From: an uncultured Clostridia bacterium
Lineage (GTDB): Bacteria; Bacillota; Clostridia; UBA1381
Assembly (NCBI GenBank): GCA_947591315.1
Contig: CANQDD010000004.1
Span: forward strand, 1-64,000
DNA length: 64,000 bases
Direction: 5' to 3'
Part shown: one piece after another, positions 50,120 through 58,348 of the stretch
Layout of the letters: each line of letters begins with the position of its first letter
Position numbering within the stretch: the stretch's first letter is position 1
Made by a program: the position numbers and the translations under genes
Notes under the pieces: generated by a model
What the model was told of the DNA's origin: nothing
Databases searched by the model: none
What the model saw: only the letters and a program-made list of their open reading frames with translations

Positions 50120-53116
50120 TTATAATGTTATCGTATACGTTTTAGACGTTTCGTGATCCTCGGCGTAAACCGTAATCGTGATTTTTCCGGAAGCGGGCAC
50201 GGTTTTCGGCACGGTGTCGTTTATCAGCGTGCCGTTTACGTACACAAGACCGTATTTGTCGGCGGGAGTTGCGTTTAGCGTGACGTTCTCCGCGCCCGAC
50301 GGAAGCGTGAGCGTGTACTCGGTCGTGTCCGCGTCAAACGCCGGTGAAAGAGTGCCGTCCTCAAATGTCAGTTCCGAAAGCGTCGCGTCCGTGCCGTAGT
50401 CGGTTACAATTTTTACCATGCCGCATATTTTCGGCGCGTCCGTGTCCTTGTCGGCGCGGAATACTATATGGAGCGCGTCGCGTCCCTCTATCGTTCCCGA
50501 CGCCGCCGGCTCCGCCGCGTTTACGGACGCTTCGGGGATTTCGTAAAGTACCGTTTCGTCCTTGCCGGAAGCCGTCACGTCGGCGAGTTTAGTGTCCCCG
50601 ACATAGATCGTCATTTTAGTGTCCCTGTCGCTCGAATGATACGTCACCGACAGATAATTCTTAACGCCTTTTTTAACCGCCATCGGGTAATCGACATAGC
50701 CACCGCTCGAAATTACGCGGTAGTTGGGCATATCGCCCGTGCCCTCAACGCCGGTGGATTTGTCCTGCGTGTAGCCGTGACCGTTCTCCTGCTGGTCGTG
50801 CGACGGCTCAATCGAATCAATAATTATATTCTCGTCGCGTCCTTTTTGCTTGTCGGCGAGTATCTGCGCCTGCTGCTCCTCCGCGGTCATGCCCGATATG
50901 TACCAGTAAATGCCGTAGCGCTCGTCATAGCGCTTGTAGTGCGGCGTGAACACGAGTTGTTGGTCGGTATTTTTCATTGTGAATTCGAGCTTGCCTTCGG
51001 CCTTTTCCATGTTTTCGCCGAGATTATTCAGCCAGTCCTCGCGCGTGCCGTAATCGGAATCGATTATAACGTACTCGTTTACATTCACCTTTGAAGCGGG
51101 CTTTCTTACCGCTATGCCGTGGCTTTTTTCGGTCATATTTTCCTTGCCCAAGCCCACGCTCAGCAGCGTGGGACCGTATTTGAACGCCGTTACGGTGTCG
51201 TTATCCGCAAGCCCGTACGCGCGCATTTCCATCGGAAGCGTGATTTCAATTTTGTCGCCCGCTTTCCAATCGCGTGTAATCGTCACGTAGCCCGCCGACT
51301 GCGTGTATTCATAATCTTCGCCGTTTATCTTTATCGTCGGAGCCGCCGCGCACCACTCGGGAACGCGCAGCGCCACCGACGCGCTCTGCGTATCGCCCGT
51401 AAGCGGCTCGACTGTGAGAATTGACGTTTCGCCGTCGGGAAGCGACGAGCTTTGCGTGAGCTTTATATTGTTGTCCTTATCCGTCAGAACGGAGCTTATA
51501 TATTGATTTACAACTATTGTGCTGTCTTTCTTATAATAAATGCTGTCCGTAAGCTTCGTGAAGCTTTCCATGCCCGAGCCGGTGCAGCACCAGAAATCCG
51601 TCCATGGCTTCGAGAATACCTTGAAATACCCCGTCGCCATCGGCTGGAAGTACATAGTCATGCCCGTTTCGGGGTTTTGGCTCGACACGATAGCGTTGAG
51701 GAACGTGCCCTCGTAATAGTCCTTATATTTCTTTTCGCCCGTCAGCTTATACAGCTCGCGCGAGAGCTTGAGCATATTGTAGGTGTTGCACGTTTCGCAG
51801 TTTACCTCGTCGCGGAACGCGTTTTTGGTGTGTGCCGCGCGGAAATGCTCGTTTTCACTGTTGCCGCCCGTGATATACGAGTGATCGTTTACAACTATAT
51901 CCCAGAAATTCTCCGCGACCTTTAAGTAATATTCCCTGTTACGCGCCGCGTCGGGAGCGTCCGTTTCAAGCTTACTGTCCGTCGCGTCGATAGCTCTTAC
52001 GCGGTTAAGCGCGCCGATAATTTTCGGTATTGTCGTGTTGGCGTGCTTGTTCGCGAGCACGTCGTTATGATTGTAAATGCTGTCGAACAGGCTCACCTCG
52101 TCGAACATATGCGCCGCCTTCGCGTGATTGGGATTTTTCGTAATTTTGTAAAGCTCGTAAAGCGCGTCGTTCATGCCGCCGTACTCGACGTTTAGCACGC
52201 GCGTCTGCGTGGTCGAGTTATAGCTTCCGACCCTGTTGTAAACCCACGTTCCGAGCGCGTCAGCCATTTCGAGCGCCTTATCGTTGCCGGTGAGCTTATA
52301 CGTATCAACAAGCCCCGCGAGTATCTTGTGCATTGTGTACCACGGCACCCACGTATCGGCTGTCGTTCCCCTCTCTATGCTGTTAAACTGATTTTCGCCG
52401 CTTACTACCTTGCCGCTGCCGTTAAGCGGGTCTGTTGTCGCGAACAGATAGCCCTTCTTTACGGGATTGCCGTTTATAGTCGTATCCTCCTTGATCTGCG
52501 CCTCGTACAGCGCGTCGATCAGGTCGTTCGACATTTTAAGAAGCCCCTCGTCGCCGGTATTGTTGTAGCCCTGCGCGACAGCCGTCATATAATGACCTAC
52601 CGCGTGACCCGCGATAAGGCTCGTTTCCCAGCCGCCGTACGTGTCGGACGTATCGGACAGTCCCGCCGTGCGCCTGAAGCCCGACGCGAGCTTGTTTACG
52701 TCGAAATCGTTCAGATATGCCGCCATTTTTTCCGTGCCGTTTATAAGGTAAGCATCCTTCATTTCAACGTCCGTCATGCTGTAATCGGAAAGCCCCGTAA
52801 TTGACGGCGCGGCGAGAATTGTCACGTTAAACGTCTTTGTGTAAACAGCGCCGCCGTTTTTGACTGTCGCCGTAAGCGTCACGCGCTTGTCAGCCTCGCC
52901 CGACGCGGGAGCGGTTATTGTCATATCCGCGCCGATCACGGACGCGTCGGAGCACGTCCATGTTATGTCGCTGCCGTTAGCGCCCTTTACGGGAAGCGCC
53001 GTAGTTCCGGTAAGCTCGGTCGTGCCGAAACCGAGGTCGGCGCAGTCCTTGTAAGCCGCGGAATTGCTGAGTTCCGCCGCATATTCGTCGTATGCCGCTG
53101 TTTTTCTCATTTTCAT
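50120..53116 (-). CDS. GH127-family beta-L-arabinofuranosidase-like protein with Ig-like and cadherin-like domains
   Basis: A 998-residue protein. The N-terminal ~100 residues form an Ig-like beta domain (GSDITWTCSDASVI, TLTATVKNGG). Residues about 110-650 are the GH127 (alpha/alpha)6 barrel, with WVPWYTMHKILAGLVD, DEVNCETCNTYNM (Cys440, Glu441, Cys443) and FWCCTGSGMESF (Cys510-Cys511), the zinc and catalytic cysteine set of HypBA1-type enzymes. A beta-rich region follows, and the last ~90 residues (ATLSELTFEDGTLSPAF) match cadherin-like beta-sandwich repeats. The N-terminus MKMRKTAAYDEYAAEL has no signal peptide, odd for a protein with extracellular-type domains. Target: probably plant arabinan or arabinogalactan side chains. 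Confidence 0.88.
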   Translation of the reverse strand: MKMRKTAAYDEYAAELSNSAAYKDCADLGFGTTELTGTTALPVKGANGSDITWTCSDASVIGADMTITAPASGEADKRVTLTATVKNGGAVYTKTFNVTILAAPSITGLSDYSMTDVEMKDAYLINGTEKMAAYLNDFDVNKLASGFRRTAGLSDTSDTYGGWETSLIAGHAVGHYMTAVAQGYNNTGDEGLLKMSNDLIDALYEAQIKEDTTINGNPVKKGYLFATTDPLNGSGKVVSGENQFNSIERGTTADTWVPWYTMHKILAGLVDTYKLTGNDKALEMADALGTWVYNRVGSYNSTTQTRVLNVEYGGMNDALYELYKITKNPNHAKAAHMFDEVSLFDSIYNHNDVLANKHANTTIPKIIGALNRVRAIDATDSKLETDAPDAARNREYYLKVAENFWDIVVNDHSYITGGNSENEHFRAAHTKNAFRDEVNCETCNTYNMLKLSRELYKLTGEKKYKDYYEGTFLNAIVSSQNPETGMTMYFQPMATGYFKVFSKPWTDFWCCTGSGMESFTKLTDSIYYKKDSTIVVNQYISSVLTDKDNNIKLTQSSSLPDGETSILTVEPLTGDTQSASVALRVPEWCAAAPTIKINGEDYEYTQSAGYVTITRDWKAGDKIEITLPMEMRAYGLADNDTVTAFKYGPTLLSVGLGKENMTEKSHGIAVRKPASKVNVNEYVIIDSDYGTREDWLNNLGENMEKAEGKLEFTMKNTDQQLVFTPHYKRYDERYGIYWYISGMTAEEQQAQILADKQKGRDENIIIDSIEPSHDQQENGHGYTQDKSTGVEGTGDMPNYRVISSGGYVDYPMAVKKGVKNYLSVTYHSSDRDTKMTIYVGDTKLADVTASGKDETVLYEIPEASVNAAEPAASGTIEGRDALHIVFRADKDTDAPKICGMVKIVTDYGTDATLSELTFEDGTLSPAFDADTTEYTLTLPSGAENVTLNATPADKYGLVYVNGTLINDTVPKTVPASGKITITVYAEDHETSKTYTITL

Positions 53117-53216
53117 AGTCCTTTCTCCCTTCTCCCCGATATTGACATTTTCTCTTATATGTATTATAATCTTAATATCAAGCGAAAAAAAGAAGTGAAC
53201 CGCTTTTTATGTATTC

Positions 53217-54833
53217 TCATGATCCGTTAAAAATGGCTTTATGATACTTAAAGGTATATATATTGGTTTCGGTATCAAAATTCGTTCCGAATGAGTTTTT
53301 AATCTGAGATCCGGTATTATAATCGTATATCGGAATCATGGGTTCACCATATAGCTTTCTGACAGGATAATCAAGTTGAGTTAAATGCGGTATATATGCC
53401 CCTCCGGATCCTTGATTAGAACGCATTTCAACGTAAGCGTTAATCCCGGGGAAAACATTGTATACTATACCCCAATCGCCCATAAACAAATAATGATTAT
53501 TAAAAATACAAGTATAATAATCTCCTGCAGTAACTTCAAGTTTACTTTCTTTGGATGCATTAGGCTTTAAAGCATCGGCGTAGGGGTTGTATTCAAAATG
53601 TTCACGATATGTTTTATTAAAAATTGAATACATCGGAACATATAAAATGCCATCAACCGTTTGTGCGGGTGAAGTCAGAGTATGAACCATATTAGAATCT
53701 TCTTTAAAATCACCATAATCACTGTCTACTACAAAACCGATTTCTTTATCTGTCATACCTTCTTCCATATATTGCAGCATTAAAGTTATCAGCTTATTCT
53801 CATTGTCTTTCGTTAAAAAGTCATTTGGTTTTATATAATTATTATCATCAAAAGCCAATATATTTATATCCAATAAATGTGCAAAATACGGTTTTGACCA
53901 TTCCTGAATTTTATATGCGTCATAAGCGGGAATGTCATAGTTTGCATAATCAGGTATTGTTTCTTTGTATTCTTCAAAGCTTGGTTCTTTATAATTATAG
54001 CTGCCATATGTACTTATATAGTAATCAAAAGCTTCTATAGAGTCATACGGGCATCCCAGAAGTCTCGAAATCAAAAACGCCGCATCGGTGCGGGTGACGC
54101 CTCTGTATGGGTGCAGCTTACTTCCGTCCTCATAACCGTACGCGTCTATAAGATCTGCCTTAACAAGCAAATCTATGTATTTTTCTATCTTTGTATTTTT
54201 TATATCGCTGAATTTTTCAAGATAAGCAAGATTTGTATTTTCTTCATCATCGGTTTTTACATAGTGGTTATAGAAATTACTGTTAAAATCCATGTGAGCC
54301 GCTTTGATGAGGTCTATCATAAAGTCCTGATATGAAACTCTGTCATCGGAAATATCAAGCGACAGTGTTTTGTCAGGCTCACACCATATATAATTCAGAC
54401 TGAAATCCGAAATTTCATTATCCTTATTTGCTTCCAGATATGTTTCACAGGTACGCTCAATGGGTATAGCCATTGAACCGTCAATATTAAATGACGGAAC
54501 CTCTATCCCGTTTATTTTAACCTTAATATCCGTATACAGAACATTTATATTGGATTTTGTCGGCGCCGGAACAGGCGTTTTTTCTTTTTGCCCATTATAA
54601 TCCGCATACGCAATGCCGTCCTCAAATTTTACATCAAAACCGTAGTTTGACAGAGTTGACACCAATACTGCTGTTTCGCCGCCTATGTTGTACGCGGGTA
54701 TTTCATATCCGCATATATCCGTTCTTATATCTGTCGGATACACTTCGCCTATAACATCGCCGACATTTTCCGCAGCGGCGGTAATGCCGAATAACATCAA
54801 TAATGCGGTTAAAATCAATAGCTTTACTTTCAT
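53217..54833 (-). CDS. Secreted protein with copper-amine-oxidase-like N-terminal domains
   Basis: A 538-residue protein with a signal peptide (about 1-21). Two copies of the copper-amine-oxidase N-terminal-like fold follow: DICGYEIPAYNIGGETAVLV with NYGFDV (about 37-70) and VKINGIEVPSFNIDGSMAIPIE (about 105-127). Such domains are common wall-associated modules in Clostridia and do not imply oxidase activity. A middle region (about 215-350) resembles degenerate SLH repeats (YIDLLVKADLIDAYGYEDGSKLHPYRGVTRTDAAFLISRLLG). The rest is unrecognised. Its codons are much richer in A and T than those of its neighbours (many ATA, TTA, AAT), suggesting a different history. Confidence 0.8.
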   Translation of the reverse strand: MKVKLLILTALLMLFGITAAAENVGDVIGEVYPTDIRTDICGYEIPAYNIGGETAVLVSTLSNYGFDVKFEDGIAYADYNGQKEKTPVPAPTKSNINVLYTDIKVKINGIEVPSFNIDGSMAIPIERTCETYLEANKDNEISDFSLNYIWCEPDKTLSLDISDDRVSYQDFMIDLIKAAHMDFNSNFYNHYVKTDDEENTNLAYLEKFSDIKNTKIEKYIDLLVKADLIDAYGYEDGSKLHPYRGVTRTDAAFLISRLLGCPYDSIEAFDYYISTYGSYNYKEPSFEEYKETIPDYANYDIPAYDAYKIQEWSKPYFAHLLDINILAFDDNNYIKPNDFLTKDNENKLITLMLQYMEEGMTDKEIGFVVDSDYGDFKEDSNMVHTLTSPAQTVDGILYVPMYSIFNKTYREHFEYNPYADALKPNASKESKLEVTAGDYYTCIFNNHYLFMGDWGIVYNVFPGINAYVEMRSNQGSGGAYIPHLTQLDYPVRKLYGEPMIPIYDYNTGSQIKNSFGTNFDTETNIYTFKYHKAIFNGS

Positions 54834-54863
54834 TTTATCACAGCTCCTTCTTAAATATTAAAG

Positions 54864-54893
54864 CGGAAAGGGATTGCGTAAGCAATCCCTTTC
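54864..54893 (-). terminator. Hairpin after the RNase J gene
   Basis: AAAGGGATTGC/GCAATCCCTTT stem; the T-run on the minus strand is broken (CCGCTTT), so it may be a leaky terminator that lets some RNase J transcript reach the next gene, which has no clear promoter of its own. Confidence 0.65.
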
Positions 54894-54896
54894 GCG

Positions 54897-56564
54897 TTAA
54901 ATTTCTTCGATTATGGGCAGTATCATAGGTGAGCGCATGGTTTGCTCGTAGATGTAGTGCGACACCGCGGAACGCATACTACTCTTGAGCAGCGACCAGT
55001 CCATGCCGCGTTTGCCGAGATTCGCGTTCACACATTCGGCGGCGACTGCGCGCACGCCGTCCATAAGACTTTCCGCCTCGCGCACGTAAACAAAGCCGCG
55101 CGATATAACGTCGGGACGCGAAATCATCTGCTTGCCGTCGCGCGACAGCGTCACAACGACGATAATAAGTCCGTCCTCGCTCAAATGCTTTCTGTCGCGC
55201 AGGACGATGTTGCCGACATCGCCGACGCCCAAGCCGTCCACAAGGATTTTGCCCGCCTGCACCGTGCCGTTCATCTTCGCGCTTCGCGAATCAAGCTCCA
55301 GCACGCGTCCGTTCGCGAGTATGAAGCTGTTTTTGGACGGTATGCCGACGCTCTCCGCAAGTTCCTTGTGCAGCACGAGATGGCGGCGTTCGCCGTGTAC
55401 GGGTATAAAGAATTTCGGCTTTAACAGCGCGAGTATAAGCTTTAGCTCCTCCTGGCACGCGTGTCCCGACACGTGCACGTCGGTAAGCGCGCTGTACACG
55501 ACCTCACAGCCTATCTTGAACAGCTCGTTTATGACGTTCGATATGGAGCGCTCGTTGCCCGGAATGGGCGTGGCGCTGATTATGATGAGGTCGTCCTTCG
55601 TGATTTCAACCTTTCTGTGGTCCGAATACGCCATACGCGTAAGCGCGCTCATTGGCTCACCCTGCGAGCCGGTTGTAATAATAACTACTTGATTCGGTCT
55701 GTATTTTTTTATGTTGTCAATGTCTATAAGCGTGCCTTCGGGTACGTTCATATAACCCAAAAGTATTGAAATTTCAACGATATTTTCCATGCTCCTGCCA
55801 GAAACGGCGACCTTTCTGCCGTTTTTGACAGCCGCGTCGATAATCTGCTGTACGCGGTGCACGTTAGAGGCGAAGGTCGCGACTATAATGCGCTTTTTGC
55901 TGTTCTGGAATATGTTGTCAAACTTTTCCCCGACTGTGCGCTCACTCATCGTGTAGCCCTTGCGCTCCACGTTAGTGCTGTCCGACATGAGCGCGAGCAC
56001 GCCCTCGTTGCCGAGCTCGCCCAGACGCGCAAGGTCTATCATCTCGCCGACGATCGGCGTTGTGTCGATTTTAAAATCACCCATGTGCACAACCATGCCG
56101 ACCGGCGTTTTAATCGCGAGCGCCGCGCTGTCGGCAATGGAGTGGTTTGTGCGTACAAACTCGACCGTGAAGCACTGTCCCGCCTTCACGACCGTTCCGT
56201 ACTTTACGCGCACCAGCTTTACGCGCGAGAGCAGATTGTGTTCCTTCAGCTTGTGTTCGACAAGTCCTATCGTAAGCCGCGTGCCGTATACAGGCACGTT
56301 TATCGACTTCAGGAAATACGGCAATCCTCCGATGTGATCCTCGTGTCCGTGCGTCAAAAAAACGCCCTTTATCTTCTGATAGTTCTTCTCAAGATACGTT
56401 ATGTCGTTTATAACCATATCTATACCGGGCATATCGTCATCGGGGAAAGCCATACCGCAATCTACCATTATAATCTCGTTTCCGTACTCAATGGCGGTCA
56501 GATTTTTTCCGATCTCGTCAAGACCGCCCAATGGTATGATTTTCAGTTTTTTAGCTTTTGCCAC
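54897..56564 (-). CDS. rnj: Ribonuclease J
   Basis: A 555-residue metallo-beta-lactamase/beta-CASP nuclease acting in mRNA decay and RNA 5' maturation. Zinc motifs: LTHGHEDHIGGLPY (H-x-H-x-D-H), NHSIADSAAL and the beta-CASP region ending HVSGHACQEEL and FIPVHGERRHL. The C-terminal domain has FVYVREAESLMDG. Start is GTG 56564; AGGAGG lies 12 nt upstream. Length matches RNase J1. It has its own promoter. Confidence 0.96.
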   Translation of the reverse strand: MAKAKKLKIIPLGGLDEIGKNLTAIEYGNEIIMVDCGMAFPDDDMPGIDMVINDITYLEKNYQKIKGVFLTHGHEDHIGGLPYFLKSINVPVYGTRLTIGLVEHKLKEHNLLSRVKLVRVKYGTVVKAGQCFTVEFVRTNHSIADSAALAIKTPVGMVVHMGDFKIDTTPIVGEMIDLARLGELGNEGVLALMSDSTNVERKGYTMSERTVGEKFDNIFQNSKKRIIVATFASNVHRVQQIIDAAVKNGRKVAVSGRSMENIVEISILLGYMNVPEGTLIDIDNIKKYRPNQVVIITTGSQGEPMSALTRMAYSDHRKVEITKDDLIIISATPIPGNERSISNVINELFKIGCEVVYSALTDVHVSGHACQEELKLILALLKPKFFIPVHGERRHLVLHKELAESVGIPSKNSFILANGRVLELDSRSAKMNGTVQAGKILVDGLGVGDVGNIVLRDRKHLSEDGLIIVVVTLSRDGKQMISRPDVISRGFVYVREAESLMDGVRAVAAECVNANLGKRGMDWSLLKSSMRSAVSHYIYEQTMRSPMILPIIEEI

Positions 56565-56622
56565 TATTAAATTAAACCTCCTGTTTTCATTGTATTTTTC
56601 CGAACATTATTACAACAATACT

Positions 56623-56652
56623 ATTATATCACAAAATATGGGAATTAGTCAA
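56623..56652 (-). promoter_or_regulatory. Promoter of the RNase J gene
   Basis: Minus strand: TTGACT (56647-56652), 18 bp, TATAAT (56623-56628), with TGA before the -10. Confidence 0.78.
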
Positions 56653-56661
56653 TATAAATAT

Positions 56662-56706
56662 AAAAAACGGCGGCGCGTCCGTTTTTTGCGGGAGCGCGCC
56701 GCCGTA
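56662..56706 (-). terminator. Terminator of the MATE gene
   Basis: Minus strand: CGGCGGCGCG/CGCGCCGCCG stem (56668-56677 with 56695-56704) followed by a T-run. Confidence 0.9.
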
Positions 56707-56718
56707 AAATACCGCCGT

Positions 56719-58098
56719 TTAGCCTTGCTCGACAGGCAGGTCGAGCGGCTTAATGATTTTGTTGTACAGGTAGCGGAAGCATATAAGGCTCATCGTAAGC
56801 GAGAAAATCTCCGCTATCGGGTACGACCACCATACCGCGTTTATACCGCCGAGCCACGCGAGAATGAACGCCGACGGCAGCAGCACGACGAGCTGACGCA
56901 CGATCGACACGAACATACTGAGGAAGCCGTGACCGAGCGCCTGGAACGTCGATGAGAATATGATACACACGCCCGCGAACGCGAAGCTCAGGCTTATTAC
57001 GCGCAGCGCCCACGTGCCTATGCCGAGCATTTCGGGCGACGCGTTAAACAGTCCGAGCAGCTTGTCCGGTATGAGCCAGAACAGCGCGATACCTATAAGC
57101 ATCATCGATACCGCGTATATCGCGGAGTAGCGTATTGTTTTTATGATACGGTCTTTTTTGCGCGCGCCGTAGTTGTAGGAAACGATAGGCACCATGCCGT
57201 TATTAAGACCGAATATCGGCATAAAGATGAAGCTGTTGAGCTTGAAGTACACGCCGAATACCGCGACCGCGGTCGAGGACGCGAGGTACATGCCGAGTAT
57301 TATGTTCATGCCGAACGTCATTACCGAGCCGACGGACGCCATAATTATCGACGGCACGCCGACGGCGAGGATTGTTTTTATGTACGATATTTCGGGACGG
57401 AAGCCCTTAAATTCGAGCTTTACGTCGGGGTTGCGCTTGATGTTCATTATACACGCGAGTATGCCCGCGCCTATTTGTCCCGTGACCGTCGCGACAGCCG
57501 CGCCCGCAACGCCCATTTTCGGCATACCGAGCAGACCGAAAATCATGATTGGGTCGAGGATTATGTTTATGACCGCGCCCGTAATCTGCGTTATCATCGT
57601 GTACAGCGTGCGTCCCGTGCTCTGCAGCATTCGCTCGAAGGTGAACTGTCCGAATATTCCGACCGAAAGTATGAGACATATCTGCGTGTACGAAACGCCG
57701 AGGCTTGCTATTTCCGCGTCGTTAGTCTGCGCCGCGAAAAACGGCTTCACGAAGAATATTCCTATAAGTATAAACAGTATGCAGCCGATTGCCTCGAGGA
57801 ATAAACCGTTCATCGCGACCTTGTTTGCCGCCTTGTAGTTTTTCTGTCCGAGCGAGCGCGACAGAAGCGCGTTCATACCTACGCCCAAACCGGAACCTAC
57901 CGAAATCATTAGGTTCTGCATCGGGAACGCCATCGACACGGCTGTGAGTGCGTTCTCCGACAGCCGCGACACGAAAACGCTGTCCACTATATTGTAAAGC
58001 GACTGCACGAGCATTGATATTACCATCGGCAGCGCCATTGTGATGAGCAGCTTGTTTATCGGCATCGTGCCCATCTTGTTTTCTCTTGCTTGTTCCAT
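56719..58098 (-). CDS. MATE-family efflux transporter
   Basis: A 459-residue protein with twelve membrane helices in two related halves, of the MATE/NorM superfamily. It begins with a short cytosolic segment and PINKLLITMALPMVISMLVQ, then NIVDSVFVSRLSENALTAVSMAFP, a typical first-half motif. MATE proteins export cationic drugs or metabolites in exchange for Na+ or H+. ATG 58098 follows GGAG; a TTG three bases upstream is not needed. Substrate unknown. Confidence 0.94.
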   Translation of the reverse strand: MEQARENKMGTMPINKLLITMALPMVISMLVQSLYNIVDSVFVSRLSENALTAVSMAFPMQNLMISVGSGLGVGMNALLSRSLGQKNYKAANKVAMNGLFLEAIGCILFILIGIFFVKPFFAAQTNDAEIASLGVSYTQICLILSVGIFGQFTFERMLQSTGRTLYTMITQITGAVINIILDPIMIFGLLGMPKMGVAGAAVATVTGQIGAGILACIMNIKRNPDVKLEFKGFRPEISYIKTILAVGVPSIIMASVGSVMTFGMNIILGMYLASSTAVAVFGVYFKLNSFIFMPIFGLNNGMVPIVSYNYGARKKDRIIKTIRYSAIYAVSMMLIGIALFWLIPDKLLGLFNASPEMLGIGTWALRVISLSFAFAGVCIIFSSTFQALGHGFLSMFVSIVRQLVVLLPSAFILAWLGGINAVWWSYPIAEIFSLTMSLICFRYLYNKIIKPLDLPVEQG

Positions 58099-58130
58099 CA
58101 ATATCTCTCCTTTTGCATATAACCTGTATA

Positions 58131-58159
58131 ATTATATAATAAAACTGCGCACATTGCAA
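58131..58159 (-). promoter_or_regulatory. Promoter of the MATE gene
   Basis: Minus strand: TTGCAA (58154-58159), 17 bp, TATAAT (58131-58136). Confidence 0.8.
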
Positions 58160-58220
58160 TAGGGTACGCGGTATTTTTTGACGCGTGGCATAAAATGTAG
58201 ACTATTTGACGTGAAAAGAA

Positions 58221-58249
58221 GTGAGAGGCGTTCGTAAATGTGGTATAAT
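58221..58249 (+). promoter_or_regulatory. Promoter of the SLH/VanX-type gene
   Basis: GTGAGA (58221-58226, weak), 17 bp, TATAAT (58244-58249), with TGG before the -10. The leader of about 93 bases has no clear structure that I can assign. Confidence 0.62.
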
Positions 58250-58348
58250 TATATCGGGTGTGGCGAAATGCACATCAAGGCACGACGGAGGTTTACATAA
58301 TTTCCGTTATCCGTACAAAATAAGTCATGCGAACGGAGGACAGCTACA

